Under the pieces are notes generated by a model, which was given only the letters and a program-made list of their open reading frames with translations, had not been told where the DNA came from and did not search any database. This document shows, piece after piece, positions 1 through 6,379 of a stretch of 10,342 bases of DNA (the stretch's first letter is position 1; every line of letters starts with the position of its first letter). The DNA lies in contig DATDSD010000013.1 in NCBI GenBank assembly GCA_035291405.1, positions 1-10,342 of the forward strand. Reading direction: 5' to 3'. The stretch comes from UBA12026 sp035291405 (GTDB lineage: Bacteria; Patescibacteriota; Microgenomatia; UBA8517). The position numbers and the translations under genes were made by a program.

Positions 1-32
1 GCAAGAGCAACAATTTTTTCCATTATGTCCAT
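1..32 (-). CDS. glyS: Probable glycyl-tRNA synthetase, N-terminal fragment (runs off the left edge)
   Basis: On the minus strand an ATG at 32-30, or a second in-frame ATG at 23-21, opens a frame reading MDIMEKIVALA up to the window edge. The string MEKIVALA resembles the conserved beginning of single-chain (alpha2, eukaryote-type) glycyl-tRNA synthetases, which typically start MEKIVSLAKRRGF and load glycine onto tRNA-Gly in the cytoplasm. The gene would follow the cupin gene by 20 to 29 bases on the same strand. A glycyl-tRNA synthetase gene next to recO is a common bacterial arrangement and supports the reading. Only about ten codons are visible, with no clear ribosome binding site, so the identity rests on a short match plus gene order. 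The second ATG fits the family's usual start better. Confidence 0.5.
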   Translation of the reverse strand, partial: MDIMEKIVAL

Positions 33-52
33 GGGGTAATTATATTACAATT

Positions 53-451
53 TTACTCGGAAGTAATACCATCAAATTCCTCTTCACTAGACATTGCTTC
101 CTCTTTTGTTTTATGAATCGTTTTATCTTTATGGTGTGGAGGACCATAAATTGTATATAATTTCAAATATTCAGTATCAGAAGTATTGATAACATTATGT
201 TTTGCCCCTAGGGGTACAATGACACTGTCTCCGTCTTTTACGTCATAGGTTGTTTCGTCAATTATTACTTGGCCTGTTCCCTTCTCGAATCTGAAGAACT
301 GATCATTTTCACTATGCACCTCAAAACCTATTTCTTCTTTTGGTTTTAAAGCCATGACTACAAGCTGAAAATTTTTGGAGGTATGGAGAACTTGTCTAAA
401 GAAAGAGTTACCTAAAGTTAACTCCTCAATATTTCCGTGATATCCTTTCAT
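53..451 (-). CDS. Small single-domain cupin protein
   Basis: This encodes a one-domain cupin (beta-barrel) protein of about 132 residues, probably a cytoplasmic metal-binding protein of unknown substrate. Numbering from an upstream GTG at 481, cupin motif 1 covers about residues 51-70 (H56, N59-D60-Q61, G70). Motif 2 is GDSVIVPLGAKHNVIN at 84-99, with P90, G92, H95 and N99 in the usual places. A later YGPPHHKDKTIHKTKEEA segment is typical of a family often annotated as mannose-6-phosphate isomerase-like. The frame can start at GTG 481, TTG 478 or ATG 451. I prefer ATG 451 (protein MKGYHGN...), because family members as I remember them begin there and it removes a 26-base overlap with recO, leaving a 4-base gap. 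No Shine-Dalgarno site decides it. It is too small and too far from classical type II phosphomannose isomerase to claim that reaction, though a role in mannose supply would suit the neighbouring manC. The cupin fold is secure; the function is not. Confidence 0.85.
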   Translation of the reverse strand: MKGYHGNIEELTLGNSFFRQVLHTSKNFQLVVMALKPKEEIGFEVHSENDQFFRFEKGTGQVIIDETTYDVKDGDSVIVPLGAKHNVINTSDTEYLKLYTIYGPPHHKDKTIHKTKEEAMSSEEEFDGITSE

Positions 452-455
452 AATC

Positions 456-1001
456 TCATTGTAATACTTTCTTTCCAACACGTAAAGAATTGAGTTTCCT
501 CTCCAGTACTTCTTCTAGTTCAATATCGTGATTGACCATTTTTTTATTTCCCGGCCAATAACCAAGTTCTATAAGTAATTTAACTACAAAATCTTTACGT
601 AAAGTTTTTAAATTTATTGCTGTTTCTAATTCCACTAATGATTTGGATAGTAATTCAAACAATTCGTCGTGTTTTTCGCCTTCTTTAGTAATTTTGTTTA
701 GAACTTCACAAAAATAATAGGCTAAGGTTACTTGATTTAAATTTGATCTCAAACTATTGAAATTATTAATAGTCACTGCTTCGGTTAAAATATCAAATCC
801 TTTACCGGAAACGGCAGAGAATTTTACTTCCGAGAAGATTTCAAGATGTCCTCTTTTTTTCGAAATTAATTTTCTAATACCTTTGGCAAGTAAAGTTACT
901 TTTCCATAATTTTTAGAAAAAACAGTCAAAATTCTATCTGCTTCACCATAGTTTTTTCTAGAAAGTATTATTCCTTCTGAAGAATATGTCTTTTGTTTCA
1001 C
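456..1001 (-). CDS. recO: DNA repair protein RecO, short form without zinc-finger domain
   Basis: RecO works in the RecFOR recombination-repair pathway, annealing single strands and helping RecA load onto SSB-coated DNA. The N-terminal OB-fold is clear. Residues 5-40 carry the typical TYSSEGIILSRKNYGEADRIL then TVFSKNYGKVTLLAKGIRK run, and a basic patch at 42-52 (RKLISKKRGH) is followed by LEIFSEVKF. A helical part follows at about 85-148. The protein is 181 residues, whereas well-studied RecO proteins are about 240-255. It stops shortly after IELGYWP (144-150), exactly where other RecO proteins carry a four-cysteine zinc-binding segment, and only one cysteine (C98) is present. The start is GTG at 1001-999, overlapping the TGA of the upstream DUF4012 gene (GTGA, 4 bases), which suggests translational coupling. 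The stop is TGA at 458-456. Short RecO forms fit the reduced genomes of CPR bacteria; that link is inference. Confidence 0.88.
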   Translation of the reverse strand: MKQKTYSSEGIILSRKNYGEADRILTVFSKNYGKVTLLAKGIRKLISKKRGHLEIFSEVKFSAVSGKGFDILTEAVTINNFNSLRSNLNQVTLAYYFCEVLNKITKEGEKHDELFELLSKSLVELETAINLKTLRKDFVVKLLIELGYWPGNKKMVNHDIELEEVLERKLNSLRVGKKVLQ

Positions 1002-2935
1002 AACTTGATTCTAATTTCTTTGTCTGTTTTTAGCAAGAATTCCTCTTCAGTCTTTGAACTTCTAATTACATAAAGTGGAGCATCAACACCTGGTTGCTTT
1101 TGAATGAACATTTTATAATCTGACGATTTCTTAAATGGAAGCGAATATTTAAATATCACTTTTGAAACTCCCTCTGGCCTTAGTTTAAAATATCCAGAAA
1201 AAACAGTTTTATTAAGTTCGGTCGTGGTGTCGTACTGTTTTTCCAAACCTTCAACAGCAATTAATTTTGATCCTTCAGGGACATAAAGCCTTACCCAATT
1301 AGGTAAAACAGAATTAAGCCAGCCATCATATTTTTCTGGATTTTTATAAGTAATTGTTACAGTTTTTTCAATTGTTCCATCTTTATTAACACTTATATCC
1401 TGTTCGATTTCTTCTTTAACATAGAGGTTTGACTTCCTTCCTCCTAAATTAGCATTACTTAAATGAAAATAGTCTCCATTATAATCTACGATCCTCCCTG
1501 CAATTCCAAATCCTTCAACTGCCTTCTGTGCATTTTCGTCATAAAGATAAAATAAAACATGTTTTTCAGTAATTGACTTAAAAATTGCATCAACTAACTT
1601 TGGAAGTTTTTCTTTCGAAGAACCAAAAGCATTTGCTAAAATCGAATTCATCAGGGGACCGATAATCTTCTTTCTGTTGTCAGAATTTGCAGGCCTTAAA
1701 ATTATTTTTCCAGTCACCGGATCCCAGATAATAGGGCCTTCTACATCTGCAAAACTTTCAAGTTCATAGATAACTTGGGGGCAGTTACATTTTGGTTCAA
1801 TTTTGGTAGAGAAATTACCAAATCCGGGTACACCAATTTCACCTAAAGCATCCAAAAGATTAACCAAAAGGCCCGTATCAACAGCAATTATTCCATCAAT
1901 ATTTTTAAGTCCCAAATCCTTGGCTTCAGATGAAAAAAGATCCATTGCCACTTTAAAATCAGGACTATAATTCATATCCCTAAGTCTTATATTTTGGGAA
2001 AGAACATAAGGTCCTTTAATAAGATCGACTATTGATTCTGGTGCAGGAAGAGATGGCTTATATTTAGCATCAAGATTATAAATATCGTCAGAACTAACAG
2101 GCTCAAATTTAGCCTTTGACACCTTCATTATTGAATAGGCAGTTAAAAATCCTCCAGTTGGTCTTAACTCTTTATCATTTTGAAAAAGAACTAGATAAGT
2201 TCTTTCACCGTCAATTCCAAGTAGGTAAGGTGCAGATTCTAGAAGGGGTTTACTTTCTGATATATAGGAAGCGACTTCCTTAAATAAATCTAGTCCTTTT
2301 TTCATCTTTTCCCGAAGTTCAATTCCACGAAACTTCTCAGGATAATCATTGGGGTCAATGTATTTCATCTCCTCTTCGGCTTTTCTGAAATCCTCTGAAA
2401 TCTCCCCCATCTTCGGAATGATTTCAGGGATGGAGTTAACAATAAAATCAATTCTCTCTTGTGAAGTCTTAGTACTGTCTTTACCGTCATCTTTAAAACC
2501 CAAAACTGTTAAATATGGTTCAACCGTAGTCAAAGTAGTATCACCCGCTTCAAGCGTATAGGTAGCAGCATTGATTCCATGACCTAAATCTGAAACATAC
2601 TTTCCAGCCCAGGGGATTATTTTCATCCAGGATATTAGAAAATAGGATTTTTTAAGCCCAGTCACTGAATCCTTTATTAAAACTAGATCATTTTTTAACT
2701 TAACAGTATCTTCAATATTAACAGACGAGATTAGGGGAGATATATTTTTATAAACTGAATTTAATTCAGCCAAAAATATAATTAATGGAACAGCTATAAC
2801 TAACAATATACCCAGAAGTATTGATGGAATAATTACATAAATTTTTCTAATTTTAATTTTATGCTTTGGAATCCCTACAGCATCAGTTTTAGTAGGATCA
2901 ATTTTAGGAATTAATACGGCAGATTCATCTTTCAT
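998..2935 (-). CDS. DUF4012 domain membrane-anchored surface protein
   Basis: A 645-residue protein with a charged cytoplasmic head (1-30, lysine/arginine-rich at 25-31), one strong membrane helix at about 32-56 and a long extracytoplasmic part. Residues 60-240 are helical and probably partly coiled. The DUF4012 hallmark lies at 247-267: YLVLFQNDKELRPTGGF plus a following aromatic strand. Further on, IDGIIAVD (346-353) resembles the 'vDgvv.iD' strand of LytR-CpsA-Psr phosphotransferases. A CNC pair (C383, C385) lies in the external part. The C-terminal region has the repeating family features NANLGGRKSNLYVKEEI (493-509), DGTIEKTVTITYKNP (519-533) and a beta-rich end. Nobody has assigned a reaction to DUF4012 that I know of. 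It recurs beside polysaccharide genes in CPR and Actinobacteria, so attachment or export of the glycan is a reasonable guess, not a demonstration. ATG at 2935 has no clear Shine-Dalgarno; the gap to the upstream gene is 33 bases. Confidence 0.88.
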   Translation of the reverse strand: MKDESAVLIPKIDPTKTDAVGIPKHKIKIRKIYVIIPSILLGILLVIAVPLIIFLAELNSVYKNISPLISSVNIEDTVKLKNDLVLIKDSVTGLKKSYFLISWMKIIPWAGKYVSDLGHGINAATYTLEAGDTTLTTVEPYLTVLGFKDDGKDSTKTSQERIDFIVNSIPEIIPKMGEISEDFRKAEEEMKYIDPNDYPEKFRGIELREKMKKGLDLFKEVASYISESKPLLESAPYLLGIDGERTYLVLFQNDKELRPTGGFLTAYSIMKVSKAKFEPVSSDDIYNLDAKYKPSLPAPESIVDLIKGPYVLSQNIRLRDMNYSPDFKVAMDLFSSEAKDLGLKNIDGIIAVDTGLLVNLLDALGEIGVPGFGNFSTKIEPKCNCPQVIYELESFADVEGPIIWDPVTGKIILRPANSDNRKKIIGPLMNSILANAFGSSKEKLPKLVDAIFKSITEKHVLFYLYDENAQKAVEGFGIAGRIVDYNGDYFHLSNANLGGRKSNLYVKEEIEQDISVNKDGTIEKTVTITYKNPEKYDGWLNSVLPNWVRLYVPEGSKLIAVEGLEKQYDTTTELNKTVFSGYFKLRPEGVSKVIFKYSLPFKKSSDYKMFIQKQPGVDAPLYVIRSSKTEEEFLLKTDKEIRIKL

Positions 2936-2968
2936 GGTTAATATTTATCTTCACTCAATGCAACAAAA

Positions 2969-3622
2969 TTATACAGCACCCTTTCCGCTAATCATAGCCC
3001 ATGGAGTTTTAAGTATTATCAAAAGATCAAAAAATAATGATTTCTTTCTTGCATAATACGCATCCATTTCAATTCTTTTGTCAAAATTTACATCACTTCT
3101 GCCTGAAACCTGCCAATAACCTGTAATTCCAGGTTTGACTTTATGCATTTCCTTGACATATTTTTCCGTACCTGGATATTTCTGTTGTTGTTCCTCAAGT
3201 TCCTCTCTTAGATATGGTCTTGGACCAACTAAGCTCATGTCTCCCATTAAAATATTAAAAAATTGAGGGGTTTCATCTATTGAGTATTTTCTAATAAATT
3301 TACCAACTTTTGTGACTCTTGGGTCTTTTTTTGGTTTGTAACTACCACTGTTGTGTTTTTGGATATAGGCAATTTTGTATTTAGGATCAGTTTTTTCCAA
3401 AATATCACCACCTACAGGCATTGATCTAAATTTAAAAAGTCTAAAAATCTTTTCATTCTTACCTAAACGCTTCATGTGCGAATTTTCTTTTTCAACCAAA
3501 ACAGGTCCGGAAGAGGATAATTTTATTGCAATTGAAACAGCAAGCATTATTGGAGAAAAAATAATAATAAGAATTGTAGCGGCGGCGATGTCTATTATTC
3601 GTTTTGTTATTTCAAAAAACAT
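2969..3622 (-). CDS. PglC-like polyprenyl-phosphate sugar-1-phosphate transferase
   Basis: This is a bacterial sugar transferase (PF02397 family, monotopic phosphoglycosyl transferase). It moves a sugar-1-phosphate from a nucleotide sugar to undecaprenyl phosphate at the inner face of the membrane, starting a lipid-linked glycan. The 217 residues are the catalytic core only, without the multi-pass N-terminal domain of WbaP/WcaJ. KRIIDI (7-12) leads into a re-entrant hydrophobic helix at about 10-35 with the Ser-Pro break (S23-P24). KFRSM is at 64-68, DPRVTKVGKFIRK at 100-112, the catalytic Asp-Glu pair at D116-E117 in SIDETPQ, GDMSLVGPRP at 127-136 and KPGITGYWQVSGRS at 163-176. Instead of the usual 'KQ.RvG' after GPV there is VEKENSHMKRLGKNEK (43-58), and about 20 extra residues lie at 72-96; I associate both with CPR versions. 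ATG 3622 lies 8 bases after the manC stop. The sugar handled cannot be read from sequence. Confidence 0.93.
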   Translation of the reverse strand: MFFEITKRIIDIAAATILIIIFSPIMLAVSIAIKLSSSGPVLVEKENSHMKRLGKNEKIFRLFKFRSMPVGGDILEKTDPKYKIAYIQKHNSGSYKPKKDPRVTKVGKFIRKYSIDETPQFFNILMGDMSLVGPRPYLREELEEQQQKYPGTEKYVKEMHKVKPGITGYWQVSGRSDVNFDKRIEMDAYYARKKSLFFDLLIILKTPWAMISGKGAV

Positions 3623-3630
3623 AAGGCGTC

Positions 3631-4755
3631 TTAAAGAAGTTCTTTCCTATTTTTTTCCTTTAATAATTCGACTATTTTCTTAACCGATTGAGCATGACTC
3701 TTGGGACAAACAAGAAGTGCTTCTTTTGTATCAATAATGATTAAGTTATCAACATCAATTGCAGCGATGAGTCTACCATCTGAATGAATTATGGCATCTG
3801 TTGTATCAATATTGATAACTTCTCCACCGGGTTCATCGCCTGTAATAATAACGTTGCCATCGTTATCTTTTTTACTATTTTCCCAAACCTCTTTCCAGTC
3901 TCCAACGTCAGTCCAAGAAAAATCTCCATGAACCACTACAAAATTTTTAGATTTCTCCGCAACCCCAACATCAATCGAAACTACTGGCATGTCTTCATAG
4001 ATTTGAGAAATATTTTTGACATCTTTAATTCTTAAAAGATTTTTGTATATCTCTGGCACGTGGGTTTTAATTTCAGAAAGCAAGCTGTCTGCCCTCCAGA
4101 CAAACTCACCAGCATTCCAATAATATTCTTTAGAGTCTGTGTATTTTTTAGCTAACTCTAATTCTGGTTTCTCTACAAACTTTTCAAGTTCAAAAAATTT
4201 AATATCCTTAACCTGCTTGTATTTCTCACCTTTTTTTATGTGTCCTAAACCAGTATGTGGATAAAGTGGAGGAACGCCTAGTGCAACTAGTTTTTTATCT
4301 TCATAGGCAATTTGTGCACAAGCTTCCAAGACCTCCAAGTACCTACCAACCGGTTTAACCAGCCTGTCTGCAGCTTCTGTAACTATTACAGCATCAGGAT
4401 CAATTTTTTGTATTACCCAAGCCCCCAATGCGTGGGCCGGTCCGGTTTCTCTTCTTGCCGGTTCAACAATAATATTTTCTTTAACAAACTCGGGAATCTC
4501 TTTAATTATTTCATTTTTATAATCTTCTGACACCGTTACACAATAAATCCTGTCTGGAGACACCATTCTTTGAAATCTTTCGAATGTAAGTTGTGTTAAA
4601 GTCTGATTTTCAAAAAAAAGTGGAAGGAATTGTTTAGGAGATTTATTTTTTGATTTAGGCCAGAGTCTGGTTCCTCCCCCTCCAGCTATTATAAGAGCGT
4701 ACAAGTGATCTTTGTAATTGTCTTTTGAATCTTTCTTTTGAAAAATTTTTAGCAT
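3631..4755 (-). CDS. manC: Mannose-1-phosphate guanylyltransferase (GDP-mannose pyrophosphorylase)
   Basis: This enzyme makes GDP-mannose from GTP and mannose-1-phosphate and would feed the adjacent glycosyltransferases. Numbered from ATG 4755, the nucleotide-binding signature is AGGGGTRLWP (24-33) followed by PKQFL (40-44). EPARRETGPAHALGA (98-112), EAADR (127-131), HTGLGHIKKG (167-176), FVEKP (193-197), WNAGEFVW (213-220), IDVGVAEKS (261-269) and FSWTDVGDW (279-287) follow in family order. The C-terminal 75 residues form a left-handed beta-helix-like end, with no fused type II isomerase cupin, so this is the short type. Two motifs differ from the usual: EAAD instead of P(S/A)DH, and RRETGPA instead of RNTAPA. 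The first 17 residues (MLKIFQKKDSKDNYKDH) overlap the preceding glycosyltransferase frame and look non-conserved. A TTG at 4704 would give the family-like start (M/L)YALIIAGG and reduce the overlap from 101 to 50 bases. Neither start has a good Shine-Dalgarno site. Confidence 0.92.
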   Translation of the reverse strand: MLKIFQKKDSKDNYKDHLYALIIAGGGGTRLWPKSKNKSPKQFLPLFFENQTLTQLTFERFQRMVSPDRIYCVTVSEDYKNEIIKEIPEFVKENIIVEPARRETGPAHALGAWVIQKIDPDAVIVTEAADRLVKPVGRYLEVLEACAQIAYEDKKLVALGVPPLYPHTGLGHIKKGEKYKQVKDIKFFELEKFVEKPELELAKKYTDSKEYYWNAGEFVWRADSLLSEIKTHVPEIYKNLLRIKDVKNISQIYEDMPVVSIDVGVAEKSKNFVVVHGDFSWTDVGDWKEVWENSKKDNDGNVIITGDEPGGEVINIDTTDAIIHSDGRLIAAIDVDNLIIIDTKEALLVCPKSHAQSVKKIVELLKEKNRKELL

Positions 4756-5794
4756 TATCAGTTAGGTATTTATAATTAAATCTCATTGTATCAAATTTTG
4801 CAATTGCATGCTTCAGACTTTGATTATTTTGAGTATCAAAGAAGACGCCCGTTTTATTTGAAACCACTGTATCTAAGCTACCACCTTTATTGTATGCAAT
4901 AACAGGAACTCCAAAACCTTGAGCCTCAACAGCCATTATTCCAAAATCTTCTTCCTGAGGCATTAAAAATACTTTGGCATTGGCATAAAGTTTCCAAAGT
5001 TTTTCATCTGTTGGTTTATAGATAAATTTTATATTTTTATTAGCTTTTTTTCTTTGTCTAAAAAATTCAGATCCAGAACCTGCGACAATTAAGGGTAAAC
5101 CTATTTCATTAAATGTTGAAACAACCAAATCTAATCTTTTGTATGGTTCAAATCTCCCAGCGATGAAATAATAATCATTATTTCCCTTATTTAATTTTTT
5201 AACTTCGACAGGTGGAAAAATTGTTTCACTTTCTCTTTCATAATACTTTTTGATTCTTTCAGAAACAGCTGAAGAAATTGAAATAATTTCATCTGGCCTC
5301 GCACTTGCAACCTTATCCCATTTTTTTAAATACGAAATAATGGGCTTTGAAATCCACTTAAAGAATGGAAATATCTTAAATTTTTGTGGAGGATTATTGA
5401 AATAAAATTCTTTTCCACTCCACAAATATCTTGTTGGAGTTAGTAGGTAACAAACATGCAACGTGTTTGTATTAGTTATTATTCCTTTAGCTGCCTCTGA
5501 GGTAACGGAAATTACTAAATCAAATTCATTAAAATTAAACGTCTCAAAAGCTAAAGGCATTGACCAACCAAATAATTCATGATTATTCCTAGCAAATGAT
5601 ATTTTTTGTAAGAATGAAGTATAAATTTTAGGAAATACTTTTGCCCAAGGGGCATTATCCAAATCTAAAACTGATGTATAAAGAGGGGCATTTGGAAACA
5701 TCTCATGAAGAGTTAAAAGTGTTCTCTCTGCACCACCAAATTTATTAACCCTGTCGTAACAGATCGCAATCTTTAATTTATCAAAAGTTACCAT
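4655..5794 (-). CDS. GT4 glycosyltransferase, probable mannosyltransferase (WbaZ-like)
   Basis: A 379-residue GT-B fold retaining glycosyltransferase of family GT4 (group 1), expected at the inner membrane face and adding a sugar to a lipid-linked glycan. The N-terminal domain shows CYDRVNKFGGAERTLLTLHE (12-31) and the stretch HVCYLLTPTRYLW (113-125), which I recognise from O-antigen mannosyltransferases such as WbaZ. The C-terminal nucleotide-sugar domain has GRFEPYKRLDL (213-223), a glycine-rich strand at 237-242, and the GT4 'EX7E' motif EEDFGIMAVE (281-290, E282 and E290) followed by GFGVPVIAYNKGG (293-305). GDP-mannose as donor fits the adjacent manC but is inference. The frame ends normally around FSKERFKRQL (351-360) but then runs about 19 residues further, to a TAA at 4657-4655 inside manC. 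ATG 5794 is 24 bases below the stop of the previous gene. Confidence 0.92.
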   Translation of the reverse strand: MVTFDKLKIAICYDRVNKFGGAERTLLTLHEMFPNAPLYTSVLDLDNAPWAKVFPKIYTSFLQKISFARNNHELFGWSMPLAFETFNFNEFDLVISVTSEAAKGIITNTNTLHVCYLLTPTRYLWSGKEFYFNNPPQKFKIFPFFKWISKPIISYLKKWDKVASARPDEIISISSAVSERIKKYYERESETIFPPVEVKKLNKGNNDYYFIAGRFEPYKRLDLVVSTFNEIGLPLIVAGSGSEFFRQRKKANKNIKFIYKPTDEKLWKLYANAKVFLMPQEEDFGIMAVEAQGFGVPVIAYNKGGSLDTVVSNKTGVFFDTQNNQSLKHAIAKFDTMRFNYKYLTDNAKNFSKERFKRQLQRSLVRSYNSWRGRNQTLA

Positions 5795-5818
5795 TAAACG
5801 TATTTTACTCTAAATTAT

Positions 5819-6379
5819 CTAAATTGAAGACTTATAAATTTTAAGTGTTTCCTTTGCCATTTTAAGCCACGAATATTTCTTTAAAAATTCTTGAGATTTA
5901 ATTATCATTTTTTCTCTTTCATCACTTGAAATTTTCAAAATATTTTCCAGAGAAATTTTTATGGAATTTACATCCATTGGGTCAAAATAAAAAACACTCT
6001 CCCCATAGACTTCTTTCAAAACAGGAATATCAGAAACAGCTGCCAAGGTTCCAGCCTTAATTGCTTCCATGGGAGGAAGTCCAAATCCTTCTGCAAGGGT
6101 AGGAAAGACAAAAGCTACCGAATTTTTATAAAGTAATTCTAAGTTTATATCATCGACAAAACCTAAAATTTCAACAAAATCATTTGCTTTTTTACTACTT
6201 ACTTCTTTTTCTAACCTCTCAGTAAAAACAGTTCTTCCAGAAACAATCTTTAAATGTATTTTTTCTTTTCTATTACTATTCAATAAAACAATAGCTTCAA
6301 TTAGCATTTCTAAGTTTTTATGTGGATAGCTGTTGCCTGTATATATAAAATATCTAAAATTATTCAAAGCTTTATTCAT
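5819..6379 (-). CDS. GT4 glycosyltransferase, C-terminal (nucleotide-sugar) half of a split enzyme
   Basis: This 186-residue protein is only the second Rossmann domain of a GT4 enzyme. It starts nine residues before the strand FIYTGNSYPHKNLE (11-24), which in full-length relatives opens the C-terminal domain. It then carries GFVDD (73-77) and the EX7E donor-binding motif AEGFGLPPMEA (96-106, E97 and E105). DIPVLKEVYGESVFYFDP (117-134) and the closing SWLKMAKETLKIYKS (170-184) follow. All are in good condition. The start ATG (6379-6377) overlaps the stop of the N-terminal half as ATGAATAA, 8 bases. An in-frame TAA lies two codons further upstream, so no longer version is possible. It may be a natural second subunit made by coupled translation, or the remainder of a gene broken by a frameshift and small deletion. 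I favour a recent or natural split over decay, because no other lesion is visible. Confidence 0.85.
   Translation of the reverse strand: MNKALNNFRYFIYTGNSYPHKNLEMLIEAIVLLNSNRKEKIHLKIVSGRTVFTERLEKEVSSKKANDFVEILGFVDDINLELLYKNSVAFVFPTLAEGFGLPPMEAIKAGTLAAVSDIPVLKEVYGESVFYFDPMDVNSIKISLENILKISSDEREKMIIKSQEFLKKYSWLKMAKETLKIYKSSI

Noticed and set aside
53..451. Naming the cupin a phosphomannose isomerase that supplies ManC
   Set aside because: The protein is a small generic cupin. The reaction cannot be deduced from the motifs, and recO separates it from the glycan genes.
998..1000. Recoding of UGA as glycine or tryptophan, known in some CPR lineages
   Set aside because: TGA ends the DUF4012 and recO frames at sensible places with the next gene starting there, and no gene here has in-frame TGA.
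2936..2968. Terminator or promoter between the sugar transferase and DUF4012 genes
   Set aside because: The 33 bases have no hairpin with a T-run and no recognisable -10/-35 pair.
3375..3683. Plus-strand open frames inside minus-strand genes (for example here and at 2349-2561, 3784-4035, 7771-8082)
   Set aside because: They lie opposite strongly conserved coding sequence, have low-complexity or meaningless translations, and show no start signals.
4705..4755. Seventeen-residue N-terminal extension of ManC as a real functional segment
   Set aside because: It is the other-frame reading of the conserved end of the upstream glycosyltransferase and has no family counterpart. The long start is given as a coordinate but treated as doubtful.
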